Assembly: GCA_018388625.1 (NCBI GenBank)
Contig: CP074402.1
Coordinates: 2,294,001-2,358,000 of the forward strand
Direction: 5' to 3'
DNA length: 64,000 bases
From: Nocardiopsis eucommiae
Lineage (GTDB): Bacteria > Actinomycetota > Actinomycetes > Streptosporangiales > Streptosporangiaceae
Shown: piece by piece, positions 28,997-38,726 of the stretch
Position numbering within the stretch: position 1 is the first letter of the stretch
Layout of the letters: each line of letters opens with the position of its first letter
Notes under the pieces: generated by a model
What the model was told of the DNA's origin: nothing
Seen by the model: only the letters and a program-made list of their open reading frames with translations
The model's database searches: none
Made by a program: the position numbers and the translations under genes

Positions 28997-31570
28997 ATGA
29001 CCAACCGCTCTCATTCCTTCCGCATGCCCGACAAGCCTTCGCTGGACGGTATCGAGGCGAAGTGGGTGGACGTATGGGATGAGTCCGGCGTCTACCACTT
29101 CGACCGGACCCGCGGCCGCGAGGACGTCTACTCGATCGACACGCCGCCGCCCACGGTCTCGGGTTCGCTGCACATCGGGCACGTGTTCTCCTACACGCAC
29201 ACCGACACCGTCGCGCGCTTCCAGCGGATGAACGGCAAGGCCGTCTTCTACCCGATGGGCTGGGACGACAACGGCCTGCCCACCGAACGCCGCGTGCAGA
29301 ACTACTACGGTGTCCGCTGTGACCCCTCGGTCCCCTACGACCCGGACTTCCAGCCGCCGCAGAAGCCCGACCCCAAGCGGCAGATCCCCATCTCCCGCCG
29401 CAACTTCATCGAACTGTGCGACATCCTCACGGTCGAGGACGAGAAGGTCTTCGAGGCCATCTGGCGCCGTCTGGGCCTGAGCGTCGACTGGCGGCACACC
29501 TACGCCACCATCGACGACAACTCCCGTGCCGCCGCCCAGCGCGCCTTCCTGCGCAACCTGGCCCGGGGTGAGGCCTACATGTCGGAGGCGCCCACCCTGT
29601 GGGACGTCACCTTCCGCACGGCCGTCGCCCAGGCGGAGCTGGAGGACCGCGAGCGTCCCAGCGCCTACCACAAGGTCGCCTTCCACAAGCCGGACGGCAC
29701 CCCGGTCCACATCGAGACCACCCGCCCCGAGCTGCTGGCCGCCTGTGTCGCCCTGGTCGCCCACCCCGACGACGAGCGGTACGCGGACCTGTTCGGCACC
29801 ACCGTGACCACCCCGGTCTTCGGGGTCGAGGTCCCGGTGCGGGCGCACCACCTCGCCGACCCCGAGAAGGGGTCCGGCATCGCGATGATCTGCACCTTCG
29901 GTGACACCACCGACGTCACCTGGTGGCGCGAGCTCCAGCTGGAGACCCGTCCCATCATCGGCTGGGACGGCCGCGTCATCGCGGACCCGCCCAAGGGCAT
30001 CGAGTCCGACGCCGCACGCGAGGCCTACGCCAGGCTCGCCGGGGCCACGGTCCACACCGCGCGCGAGCGCACCGTCGAACTGCTCAGGGAGAGCGGCGAC
30101 CTCGTCGGAGACCCCAAGCCCATCACCCACCCGGTCAAGTTCTACGAGAAGGGCGACAAGCCCCTCGAGATCGTCACCACCCGCCAGTGGTACATCCGCA
30201 ACGGAGGCCGGGACGAGGAGGTGCGCGCCCAGCTGATCGAGCGCGGCCGTGAGCTCACCTGGCACCCCGAGCACATGCGTCAGCGCTACGAGAACTGGGT
30301 CGAGGGCCTCAACGGCGACTGGCTGATCAGCCGCCAGCGCTTCTTCGGCGTCCCGTTCCCGGTCTGGTATCCGCTGGACGCGGACGGCAACCCGGACTAC
30401 GACGCTCCGCTGCTGCCCTCCGAGGACCAGCTGCCCGTCGACCCCAGCTCCCAGACGCCCGCCGGGTACACCGAGGAGCAGCGCGGTCGGGCCAACGGGT
30501 TCATGGGCGACCCGGACGTCATGGACACCTGGGCGACCTCCTCGCTCTCCCCGCAGATCGCCTCCGGTTGGGAACGCGACCAGGACCTGTTCGAGCGGGT
30601 CTTCCCGATGGACTTCCGCCCGCAGGGCCAGGACATCATCCGCACCTGGCTGTTCTCCACCGTGGTCCGCGCCCACTTCGAGAACGGCAGCCTGCCCTGG
30701 AACACCACCGGCATCTCCGGCTGGATCCTGGACCCGGACCGCAAGAAGATGTCCAAGTCCAAGGGCAACGTCGTCACTCCGGTGGCCCTGCTGGAGAAGT
30801 ACAGCTCCGACGCGGTCCGGTACTGGGCGGCCAGCGGTCGCCTGGGCACCGACACCGCCCTGGACGAGGGCCAGATGAAGGTCGGCCGCCGACTCTCCAT
30901 CAAGATCCTCAACGCCAGCAAGTTCGTCATGTCGGTCGCCGGTGAGCACGCCACCACCGACCCGGCCCAGGTCACCGAACCCCTGGACCGGGCCATGCTG
31001 GCCGCGCTGGCCGACGTGGTGGAGGAGGCCACGACGGCCTTCCGCTCCTACGACCACACCCGGGCCCTGGAGCGGACCGAACGCTTCTTCTGGGACTTCT
31101 GCGACGACTACCTGGAGCTCGTCAAGACCCGCGCCTACGACACCGGGTCCACCGAGGGTGCCTCCGCCCGCGCCGCTCTGCTCATCGCCCTGGGTGCCCT
31201 GCACCGACTGTTCGCCCCCTTCGTCCCCTTCGTCACCGACGAGGTCTGGAGCTGGTGGCAGGAGGGCTCGGTGCACGCCCAGAGCTGGCCCGACGCCGCC
31301 GAGTACCGCGACGCGGCCGCCGGTGGCGACCCGGCCGTCCTGGCCGCCACCGCCGAGGTGCTGCGCGCGGTCCGCAAGGCCAAGTCGGAGGCCAAGCTGT
31401 CGATGCGCGCCGAGGTCGACCTCGTCCGCGTCTCCGGCAAGCAGGCGGAGTCCGCCCGCGCTGCCTCCGGCGACATCGCCGCCGCCGGTCGCGCGGCCGG
31501 GATCGACTTCGAGACCACCGACGACGGTGAGCTCAGCGTCGAGGTGACCCTGGCCGAGACCACCGAGTAG
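28997..31570 (+). CDS. valS: Valine-tRNA ligase
   Basis: Class I aminoacyl-tRNA synthetase charging tRNA-Val, 857 residues. HIGH is present in SGSLHIGHVFSYTH (~55) and KMSKS in DRKKMSKSKGN (~583); the editing (CP1) domain lies between, with THPVKFYEKGDKPLEIVTTRQWY typical of ValS (key part TTRQWY). The C-terminus is short and without the long coiled-coil arm of the E. coli enzyme, i.e. the actinobacterial/archaeal-like form. No break over 2.6 kb. The start ATG 28997 has GGAGGG rather far (14 bases) upstream. Confidence 0.96.
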   Translation: MTNRSHSFRMPDKPSLDGIEAKWVDVWDESGVYHFDRTRGREDVYSIDTPPPTVSGSLHIGHVFSYTHTDTVARFQRMNGKAVFYPMGWDDNGLPTERRVQNYYGVRCDPSVPYDPDFQPPQKPDPKRQIPISRRNFIELCDILTVEDEKVFEAIWRRLGLSVDWRHTYATIDDNSRAAAQRAFLRNLARGEAYMSEAPTLWDVTFRTAVAQAELEDRERPSAYHKVAFHKPDGTPVHIETTRPELLAACVALVAHPDDERYADLFGTTVTTPVFGVEVPVRAHHLADPEKGSGIAMICTFGDTTDVTWWRELQLETRPIIGWDGRVIADPPKGIESDAAREAYARLAGATVHTARERTVELLRESGDLVGDPKPITHPVKFYEKGDKPLEIVTTRQWYIRNGGRDEEVRAQLIERGRELTWHPEHMRQRYENWVEGLNGDWLISRQRFFGVPFPVWYPLDADGNPDYDAPLLPSEDQLPVDPSSQTPAGYTEEQRGRANGFMGDPDVMDTWATSSLSPQIASGWERDQDLFERVFPMDFRPQGQDIIRTWLFSTVVRAHFENGSLPWNTTGISGWILDPDRKKMSKSKGNVVTPVALLEKYSSDAVRYWAASGRLGTDTALDEGQMKVGRRLSIKILNASKFVMSVAGEHATTDPAQVTEPLDRAMLAALADVVEEATTAFRSYDHTRALERTERFFWDFCDDYLELVKTRAYDTGSTEGASARAALLIALGALHRLFAPFVPFVTDEVWSWWQEGSVHAQSWPDAAEYRDAAAGGDPAVLAATAEVLRAVRKAKSEAKLSMRAEVDLVRVSGKQAESARAASGDIAAAGRAAGIDFETTDDGELSVEVTLAETTE

Positions 31571-31592
31571 CCGACACCGGCGACGACACCCC

Positions 31593-31625
31593 GGGGCGGG
31601 TCCGAACACGATTCGGGCCCGCCCC
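31593..31625 (+). terminator. Terminator of valS
   Basis: GGGGCGGGTCCGAA pairs with TTCGGGCCCGCCCC (one G-T pair) around five bases, 22 bases after the valS stop. Confidence 0.8.
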
Positions 31626-31684
31626 CGTCGTTCCGGCACGCTGGACACCAAGGCAGAGCCCCGGGAGCGATAGGCTCGGCGAAT

Positions 31685-32159
31685 GTGAGTACCTCATCCC
31701 TGGAAGCCGGTCCGTTGACCATCACGGTCCGTCGCCTGGACCCCGGCCTCCCGCTGCCCACGTACGCCCACCCGGGTGACGCGGGCGCGGACCTGTACGC
31801 CGCCGTCGACGTCCGGCTCGACCCCGGACACCGCGCCACCGTCCCCACCGGTCTGGCCATCGCCCTGCCCGACGGCTTCGCGGCCTTCGTGCACCCCAGG
31901 TCCGGGCTGGCCGCCCGGCACGGGGTCACGGTCGTCAACGCCCCGGGAACCGTCGACGCCGGGTACCGGGGAGATCAGGGTGACCCTGCTCAACACCGAC
32001 ACCGACACCCCGGTCACGATCGCGCGCGGCGACCGGATCGCGCAGATGGTGATCCAGCGCGTGGAGCGGGCGGAGTTCGTCGAGGCGGACGCGCTCCCCG
32101 ACTCGGTGCGCGGTGCGGGTGGTTTCGGTTCGACCGGGGGCCACGCCGCGCAGCGGTGA
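31685..32159 (+). CDS. dut: dUTP diphosphatase
   Basis: Trimeric dUTPase of 158 residues after correction; hydrolyses dUTP to dUMP and pyrophosphate. The five motifs are visible: [47 protein letters not shown] and the C-terminal [13 protein letters not shown], which covers the active site. Start GTG 31685. One break at about 31969: a G run two bases short inside GYRGEI. Followed by the DUF3710 gene. Confidence 0.95.
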
Positions 32160-32219
32160 ACGTCCCCTGACTCCCCGGTGTGATCCCGGGACCTACGGAA
32201 GAAGCGGAGAGGTGAAGGC

Positions 32220-33044
32220 GTGTTTGGACGCCGCCGCAAGAAGCGGGACAAAGAGACCGAGAGAGCTGCGGAGACGGAGGCCCAGCCGCAGCGGCGGGGC
32301 GCCGCGGGCGCGGTCTCCTTCGACAACGAGATCGAGCCGGTGCGCGCCTCCGAGCAGCCCGCCAAGGACGCCGACCAGTACCGGCGGACCGGGCCGTGGG
32401 ACTCCACCGAGGACGCCCCCGAGGCTGATCGGATGGACCTGGGCAGCATGCTCCTGCCGATGGAGCAGGGCACCGAGATCCAGGTGAACGTCGCCCAGGA
32501 CAAGCAGAACAAGCAGAAGATCATCGGGGTCACCCTGGTGCGCGGCAAGACCGCGCTCCAGGTGCAGCCCTTCGCCGCGCCGAAGTCGTCCGGGCTGTGG
32601 GACGAGATGCGTGAGGAGCTGCGCGAGCAGGTCACCAAGCAGGGCGGCAAGGCGGAGGACCACGACGGCACCTTCGGCCCCGAGCTCCAGGCGGTCATCC
32701 CCATCAAGGGAAAGAAGACCGAGGACGGCAGGCAGCTCGGCCAGCGGGTGCGCTTCATCGGTGTGGACGGTCCGCGCTGGGTGCTGCGCGGCGTGATCCG
32801 GGGCGAGGGCGCCAGCAAGCCCGAGGTGATGTCCGAGATCGAGCAGGTCTTCGCCAACATCGTGGTGGTGCGCGGCGAGCAGCCGGTGCCGCCGAACGAG
32901 CTGTTGCAGATCACGGTGCCCAAGAAGATCCAGGAGCAGATGGCGGCCGCCGCGCAGCAGCGGTCCGCCCAGCAGGCGGCCCAGCACGGCAACGCGGGCA
33001 GTTCCCCCAACGGATCGGCGAGCGGACCGCCCACCGGTTCCTGA
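32220..33044 (+). CDS. DUF3710 protein
   Basis: 274 residues. A basic N-terminus (MFGRRRKKRDKE), an acidic linker, then the DUF3710 core beginning with RMDLGSMLLPMEQG and containing FAAPKSSGLWDEMREEL and the FIGVDGPRWVLRGVI block, and a low-complexity Gln/Ala/Ser tail. DUF3710 follows dut in most actinobacteria; its role is unknown. Start GTG 32220, preceded by GGAGAGG. Confidence 0.92.
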   Translation: MFGRRRKKRDKETERAAETEAQPQRRGAAGAVSFDNEIEPVRASEQPAKDADQYRRTGPWDSTEDAPEADRMDLGSMLLPMEQGTEIQVNVAQDKQNKQKIIGVTLVRGKTALQVQPFAAPKSSGLWDEMREELREQVTKQGGKAEDHDGTFGPELQAVIPIKGKKTEDGRQLGQRVRFIGVDGPRWVLRGVIRGEGASKPEVMSEIEQVFANIVVVRGEQPVPPNELLQITVPKKIQEQMAAAAQQRSAQQAAQHGNAGSSPNGSASGPPTGS

Positions 33045-33109
33045 GCCCTCGCGCGATCGGCCTGTGGACAACCGTGTCCGGGGGTGCGCCGTTCCGTAGT
33101 GTGGGCCGT

Positions 33110-33850
33110 ATGGCTCAGACCACGAAGAACAGCGCTCCCCGGCCGCTTCCCGAGGACTGGGGACGGGCGCTGGCGGTGGTGGCCCACCCGGACGACCTGG
33201 AGTTCGGTGTCTCCTCGGCGATCCACCGGTGGACCGTGCGCGGCAAGGAGGTCGTTGAGCTGCTGGTGACCCAGGGCGAGGCCGGTATCGACTCCCTGGA
33301 CCCGGCGGCCTGCGCGCCCCTGCGGATGGCCGAGCAGCGTGCCTCGGCGGCGGCCGTCGGCGCGTCCACCGTGGAGTTCCTGGACTTCCCGGACGGCACG
33401 CTGGAGTACGGTCTGCCGTTGCGCCGGGCCCTGGCCGGGGCGATCCGCAGGCACCGGCCCGACGTGATCATCTCCCTCAACTTCCGTGAGCACTTCGCCG
33501 GGGGAAGCGGGTTCAACCACGCCGACCACCGGGTGCTGGGCCCCGCCCTGCTGGACGCGGTCCGCGACGCCGACAACCGGTGGGTGTTCACCGAGCAGCT
33601 CGCGGAGGGGCTGGAGCCCTGGCGGGGCGTGCGGTTCGTGGCCTTCGGCGCCGCCCCGGAGGCCACCCACTTCGTCGAACTGGGCGAGGACGACCTGGCC
33701 GCCGGAATCGCCTCCCTGGATGCGCACGAGGTGTACCTGGCCAACCTGGACGGCTTCGACCAGCGCACCTTCCTGAGAGAGGGCGCCGTGCGCTCCGGTG
33801 CGTGGGCCGGGGTACCGCTGGCCACCTCGTTCGAGGTCTTCGAGACCTGA
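33110..33850 (+). CDS. PIG-L/LmbE family deacetylase
   Basis: 246-residue zinc-dependent N-acetyl-sugar deacetylase-like protein. Zinc and catalytic motifs AHPDDLEFG (~32) and FNHADHRVLG (~136) are intact. Family members include MshB and Mca of mycothiol metabolism; this one is closest in build to general LmbE proteins and its substrate is unknown. It starts 65 bases after DUF3710 and could be co-transcribed with it. Confidence 0.88.
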   Translation: MAQTTKNSAPRPLPEDWGRALAVVAHPDDLEFGVSSAIHRWTVRGKEVVELLVTQGEAGIDSLDPAACAPLRMAEQRASAAAVGASTVEFLDFPDGTLEYGLPLRRALAGAIRRHRPDVIISLNFREHFAGGSGFNHADHRVLGPALLDAVRDADNRWVFTEQLAEGLEPWRGVRFVAFGAAPEATHFVELGEDDLAAGIASLDAHEVYLANLDGFDQRTFLREGAVRSGAWAGVPLATSFEVFET

Positions 33851-34155
33851 CCCGGGCGGACGCGCCCCCGCTGAGACCGCACCGTCCGGGAACCCGTGTT
33901 CGCCGGACCCGGACCCGGACCCGGATCCGGGCGCGGTCTGCTGGACGCGTCGGTGCTTCGCGGACTCCGTAGGTGCTTCGCGGACTCGTGGAGGCCCGGC
34001 GAGGGGACCCGGCGCGGGGCCACCCCGGACCTGGCGATACGGTGCGGCCAGGCGAGGCGCCCGGTCGACACCGGGGCCTGACCGGCGCGGCTCGTCGCCC
34101 CCGCCGCGATGACATCCCCGGGCCCGTCAGGGCCACACATGGAGAAGGGTCGGAC
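33851..34155. other. Intergenic region with short tandem repeats
   Basis: No gene in 305 bases. It contains a GGACCC-type hexamer array (about 33905-33930) and a 20-bp tandem repeat (33952-33971 and 33972-33987, the second copy 16 bases). The DNA ends with the GGAGAAGGG site of the next gene. Confidence 0.5.
33952..33987. repeat. 20-bp direct tandem repeat, 1.8 copies
   Basis: GGTGCTTCGCGGACTCCGTA is followed directly by GGTGCTTCGCGGACTC. Non-coding; purpose unknown. Confidence 0.8.
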
Positions 34156-34959
34156 ATGACCGATGGCAGTACGGCGGGCCGGCGTGGGCGCCGACGTGGG
34201 CGCCGGGCCGTTCGCGTCCTTGTGTGGACGCTGGCCGTGTGCACCACACTGGTGCTGGTGGCCGCCACGGCCTTCGTCGTCTGGGCCCTCAACCCCTACC
34301 GGGCCGAGCCGGAACCCCTGGCCCTGGCCGAGCGTGACCCGGCCGTCGTCGTCGAGCGCGGCTCCGACGGCGTCCTGATCACCCCCGCCGAGCACCCCTC
34401 GGGAACGGGGGTCGTCTTCTACCCCGGCGCCCGGGTGGAGGCCGACGCGTACGCGGCCTCCTGGGCACCTGTGGTGGCCAGGACCGGGGTCACGGTGATC
34501 GTGCCGGACCTGCGCCTCAACCTGGCCCTGCTCGACTCCGCCCGTGGCGAGTCGGTGGTCGGCGCCGCCCCGGAGGTCTCCGAGTGGTACCTGGGCGGGC
34601 ACTCCATGGGCGGGGCCTTCGCCGCGCAGCACGTCGGCTCCGGCGACGGCGACGTCCCGTGGGCGGGGCTGGTGCTGTGGGCCTCCTACGCCCCCGAGGG
34701 CGCCGACCTGGCCGACCGCGACGACCTCGACGTGCTGTCGGTGGCCGGGGGACGGGACGGGATCCTGTCCCCGTCGGAGGTCGCGGAGCGCAGACCCCAC
34801 CTGCCCGGTGACGCCGACGCGGAGGTGATCGAGGGTATGAACCACGCCCAGTTCGGCGCCTACGGGGCGCAGTCCGGGGACGCGGAACCGGAGCTGACCG
34901 ACGCACAGGCGCACGAGGCCCTGGCCGAGGTCACCGCCGCCTTCCTCCTGAGGGACTGA
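34156..34959 (+). CDS. Membrane-anchored alpha/beta hydrolase
   Basis: 267 residues. One N-terminal helix (~20-45) after an Arg-rich start anchors the protein; the outside domain is an alpha/beta hydrolase with nucleophile elbow GGHSMGG (~152), an acidic residue in VAGGRDGIL and a histidine in MNHAQFGAYG. It resembles the dienelactone-hydrolase-like 'alpha/beta hydrolase 5' group; substrate unknown. Start ATG 34156 has GGAGAAGGG upstream. It ends 12 bases from the convergent serpin stop. Confidence 0.85.
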   Translation: MTDGSTAGRRGRRRGRRAVRVLVWTLAVCTTLVLVAATAFVVWALNPYRAEPEPLALAERDPAVVVERGSDGVLITPAEHPSGTGVVFYPGARVEADAYAASWAPVVARTGVTVIVPDLRLNLALLDSARGESVVGAAPEVSEWYLGGHSMGGAFAAQHVGSGDGDVPWAGLVLWASYAPEGADLADRDDLDVLSVAGGRDGILSPSEVAERRPHLPGDADAEVIEGMNHAQFGAYGAQSGDAEPELTDAQAHEALAEVTAAFLLRD

Positions 34960-34971
34960 GCCCCGGGGCGT

Positions 34972-36098
34972 TCACGCGGCCGGGCCCGGGTCCACGGGGT
35001 CGGTGATCCGGCCGGTGAACAGGACCGCGCCCCGGCGGCGCAGCACGAAGACGAAGGGCTGGTCCACGACGAACTCCCGGGGAGGCGGCGGGACCGCGGC
35101 CGACATCAGCATGACGGCGGCGGTCGCCGCGGCCCCTCGGCGCCCTTCTCGTCCACACGCAGCACCGCCTGGTGCACGATGGCGTCGACCTTCAGGGGCT
35201 CCTCGCTGATACCGCCGAAGTCGGCGCGGTCCGTGGCCAGGGTGCGCACGTGAGCGGGGGTGGCGGCCAGCGGTTCGAGCAGTGCGGCGTCCGTTTGGAC
35301 CTCGAAGCGCGGCAGCGCCAGGCTCACCCGCTCCTGTCGGCGCGCCCGGTACAGTCCGCGCAGGACCTGCGGCGTGAGCGACGGTGTCGGTGCGTGCGCG
35401 GCCCCGGGGAGTCGGGGACGATCACGTCCAGGGCCAGGCCGTGCTCGCCCTCCAGGGTGACCATCCGCAGCCCGCCGTGCTCGGAGTGGACCAGGGATCC
35501 CGTGCGCCGCATGGTCGGAACCCGGTGGGTGCGGTCCGGGGCGTGGAAGTCGCGGTCCCGCGTGTCGGAGGGATCGAAGGGCTCCGCCCACAGCAGCTTC
35601 ACCCACAGGGCGTTGACGAGGAGCATACGGACGTCGGGGTGGACGGTTCCGGGGGCGAGCAGCTCGGGGACCAGCCCCCGCGTGACCTCGGAGACCCGGC
35701 CGTTGACCCGGGCGCGCACCCCTCCGCGTCACCACGGAAGTCGACCCGGTCCACCTCCGCGTCGGACTGGGCCGCGACCCGCTCCTCGAACTCGGCGCGC
35801 AGCGGGAGGTCGGCCGGGACGTACAGGCCGTTGAGCGTGGCCAGGTCCAGTCCGTCGGCGGCCTCGACGGCGGTGTTCAGCGTCTCCAGGTGCCCCCGGG
35901 GATCGCCGCCGTCCGGGGCGACCAGGTCCACCAGCTCCTTGAGGGTGTCGCCGCCCGCACCGGTGGCCAGCAGGCCGAGCACGGCGCCGACCGAGTACGG
36001 GGACCACACGTGTGAGCTCCCTCCTCGACCAGTTCGGGGTCGAGCGCGAGGGCGAAGCGGAGGTGCTCCTCGTCGGGTGCTTCCTGCCGGGTGGTCAT
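34972..36098 (-). CDS. Serpin (serine protease inhibitor), thermopin-like
   Basis: About 376 residues after correction. Serpin landmarks: N-terminal SSHVWSPYSV (the S-P-x-S block), LLVNALWVKLLWAEPF (the NA.YFKG.W equivalent), ISEEPLKVDAIVHQAVLRVDEKGAEG before the reactive loop (hinge E-K-G-A-E-G-A-A-A-T), and the C-terminal QPFVFVLRRRGAVLFTGRI. The hinge is small-residue rich, as in inhibitory serpins, and the scissile region is around VMLMSAAV, which suggests an elastase-, chymotrypsin- or subtilisin-like target. No signal peptide is visible, so it may act in the cytoplasm. Breaks near 36018, 35726, 35407 and 35133, each one base in a G run of the coding strand. Serpins are rare in bacteria; thermopin of Thermobifida fusca is the known relative in this order. 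Confidence 0.88.
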
Positions 36099-36335
36099 CG
36101 GGACGACTCCTCACGAGAGCGGGTGGGCCGCCAGCGTACGGAAGGACGCCGCCCCGGGGCCAGCCACCGTGGTGAGAAGGGGCACGCCGCATCACCTGAC
36201 AAAGGAGGGCAAGCCCGGACCCGGAGGGTGGTCGGTCGGCCGGAACGCCGCTCCCCGGCTGTGACGGGTCGCATAGGGTGGTGCATCATGGCTGGCGGCC
36301 GAACAGGCCGCACGGCGACACCGGAGCGGAGCGGG

Positions 36336-37080
36336 ATGACTGAGCAGCAGCGGGCCTCCGAGGAGGCGGCCCAGGCCGACGAGGCGGGGAGAAGCCCGCC
36401 GTCACCGAGCGAACGGTCGAGGCGCTGGTCCGGACCAAGCTCGCCGAGGCCCTGGGCGGAAAGCGCGGCATGGTCGAGACGGCCATCCCCACTCTGACCT
36501 TCACGATCTCCTACATCGTGAGCGAGGACCTGCGGCTGTCGATCATCCTGGGGGTCGGGGCGGCCCTGCTCCTGGGCGTGCTCCGGCTCGTGCGGCGCTC
36601 CTCGTTGCAGTACGTGTTCACCAGCCTCTTCGGCATCGGCCTGGCGGCGGTCTTCGCGATGCGCAGCGGGAACGCCGAGGACGCCTTCCTGCCCGGGATC
36701 ATCTACAACGCGGTTTACGCCGTGGTGCTGAGCCTGTCGGTCCTGGTCCGCTGGCCGGTGATCGGCCTCATGATCGGCCCGTTCATCGGGAACAAGGAGG
36801 ACTTCACCTCCTGGCGCAACGACCCGGCCGTGGTCACGCTCGCCTCCCGGCTGACCTGGCTGCTGGTGCTGCCCTGCGTCATCCGGGTGCTGGTCCAGTA
36901 CCCGCTCTGGCTGGCCGAGACCAACGACTGGGCCAACACCTTCGCCCTGCTGGGTCTGTCCAAGGTGGCCATGGGCTGGCCGCTCCAGGTGGCGGCCTTC
37001 GCGGGCATGGTGTGGGTCCTGGCGCGCGGACGCACCCCCTGGAGCGGGCCGAGGCCGCCGACACCCCCGAGGACCGCTGA
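36336..37080 (+). CDS. DUF3159 membrane protein
   Basis: About 248 residues after correction, with about six hydrophobic segments between residues 45 and 230 and the conserved LMIGPFIGNKEDFTSWRNDP region (key part PFIGNKEDF). DUF3159 proteins lie next to trkA genes throughout actinobacteria; the function is unknown. Start ATG 36336 has GGAG four bases upstream; ATG 36288 in the same frame is the alternative. Breaks near 36388 (GGGG) and 37038 (CCCCC), one base each. Convergent with the TrkA gene. Confidence 0.88.
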
Positions 37081-37114
37081 GGGGACCCGCGAAGGACACC
37101 CGCCGCGACCGGGC

Positions 37115-37811
37115 TCAGGCCTCGGGCGCGGCCTCCTCGGTGTCCTCCACCCGCTCCAGCAGCTCCTCCAGGGGGCCCAGCGCCTCCGGTTCGGCCAGGA
37201 ACACCACGGTGTTGCCCACGGAGAGGGTCCGCTCCGGCGCGGGCGGTCGCACCCCGCCCGGACCCACCACGGCGACCAGGGCCACGCCGTCGGGCAGTTC
37301 GGCGGTGAGGTCGCTCTCGGGCCGGTCCGCGAAGGGGCTCGCCGCGTGCAGCACCGACTCCGCGATCTCGGCGCCGGGCAGCGGGGTCGGGTGCCCTCCT
37401 CCGCGTAGTCCTCCTCGTCGGTCACTCCCTCGACCAGGTCCGCGATCAGACGCGGCGGGGAGACCGCCAGGTCCACCCCCAGGAGTCGTTGAAGAGCCAC
37501 TCGTAGGCCGGGTCGTTGATCCGGGCGATGACCTGGTCGACCGCGAACTCGGTCTTGGCCAGCAGGGAGAAGACGAGGTTCACCTTGTCGTCGCTGCTGG
37601 CCGCGATGACCACGTCGAAGTCGCCCAGCCGGGCGTCCTCCAGGGTGGCCAGTTCACAGGCGTCGGCCAGCAGCCACTCCACCTGGGGGAGGTCGTCCAC
37701 GCCGATGGCCCGGGTGTCCCGGTCGATCAGCAGGACGTCGTGGCCGTTGCCCGCCAGCTCCGTGGCGATGGAGCGGCCCACGCTCCCGGCTCCCGCGATG
37801 GCGATCCGCAT
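37115..37811 (-). CDS. TrkA-family potassium uptake regulatory subunit (second)
   Basis: About 232 residues after correction. Rossmann NAD-binding domain (TrkA-N) with IAIAGAGSVGRSIA at the start and VIAASSDDKVN, then a C-terminal TrkA-C domain ending LLERVEDTEEAAPEA. It should gate a Trk/Ktr potassium channel in response to NAD(H) or nucleotides. No membrane subunit is in the window. The start is ATG 37811, family-like; a GTG at 37820 overlaps the upstream gene. Breaks near 37485 and 37393 (one base each). Second gene of a two-gene trkA operon, like ceoB/ceoC in mycobacteria. Confidence 0.88.
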
Positions 37812-37812
37812 C

Positions 37813-38499
37813 TCACTCACGCCCCGTCTCGTCCTCGCGCCGTCCGCCCAACCGCTGGGTCAGGTCGGCCATGTCCCGGCTGTGCCCCACCACGTGCAGC
37901 ACGTCGCCCTCCGCGATGGTCTCCTCGGAACGGGCCAGGGCGATGCGCCCCCGCCGGACCAGGTAGACCACCCGCAGGCGGAAGTCGTCCTCCAGTTCGG
38001 TGACGCTCCGTCCCACCCAGCGCTCCGGCGGGGTGAGTTCGTTCATGGTCAGGCTGCCCGAGGCGTCCTGCCACTCGGGTGCCGCGCCGGGCCGGTCGTC
38101 CCCGGGCACCACGCGGCGGAGGATGGCGTCGGCCGTCCAGCGCACGGTCGCCACCGTCGGGATGCCCAGACGCTGGTAGACCTCCGCGCGGCGGGGGTCG
38201 TAGATCCGGGCCACGACGTTGCCGACCCCGAAGGCCTCGCGGGCCACCCGGGCCGCGATGATGTTGGAGTTGTCGCCGTTGCTGACGGCCGCGAAGGCCT
38301 CCGCCCGGTCGATACCGGCGCTGAGCAGGACCTCCCGGTCGTGGCCCGCGCCGCGTACCGCGTGTTTGGCCACGGAGGAACGGAGCCGACGGAACGCCTC
38401 GGGGTCCTGGTCGATCACCGCCACCGAGTGGCCCAGGTCCACCAGGGTGTGTGCCAGCGTGGACCCCACGCGGCCGCACCCCATGATCACGATGTGCAC
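37813..38499 (-). CDS. TrkA-family potassium uptake regulatory subunit (first)
   Basis: 228 residues. TrkA-N domain opens VHIVIMGCGRVGSTLA (GxGxxG nucleotide motif) with AVSNGDNSNI in the middle; the C-terminal TrkA-C domain contains GDVLHVVGHSRDM. Start GTG 38499, chosen because the upstream in-frame part is arginine/proline-rich and unlike the family. Adjacent and same strand as the second subunit; both probably form the cytoplasmic gating ring of a potassium transporter encoded elsewhere. Confidence 0.92.
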   Translation of the reverse strand: MHIVIMGCGRVGSTLAHTLVDLGHSVAVIDQDPEAFRRLRSSVAKHAVRGAGHDREVLLSAGIDRAEAFAAVSNGDNSNIIAARVAREAFGVGNVVARIYDPRRAEVYQRLGIPTVATVRWTADAILRRVVPGDDRPGAAPEWQDASGSLTMNELTPPERWVGRSVTELEDDFRLRVVYLVRRGRIALARSEETIAEGDVLHVVGHSRDMADLTQRLGGRREDETGRE

Positions 38500-38726
38500 C
38501 TCGTCCGCACTCCCGTCGGTTGGTCGTCCGCCCCCGGGGCACGGACAGACCCACGCGCCCCGACGGTTCCACCTTGGCACACGAGGACCCCGTCCGCGTG
38601 TCGACCCCGCCCCCGCCGTGTCCGCACCAGCGCGTGTGGTGCCCCGGGGCCGGTAGATTGGGGTCGGTTGGTGGCTGTGCGCGCAGGGTCACCCGTAACA
38701 CGACCCGACCAGCGAAGGACACAGCC

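Noticed and set aside
28883..31651. 922-codon open frame antisense to valS
   Set aside because: Same shadow effect; valS on the other strand has all class I synthetase motifs.
33905..33930. GGACCC array as an origin or integration site
   Set aside because: Only four or so units, no attachment-site features, no integrase or replication gene nearby.
34972..36098. Serpin as a pseudogene
   Set aside because: Each of four breaks is a one-base loss in a G run and the corrected protein is full length with an intact reactive loop.
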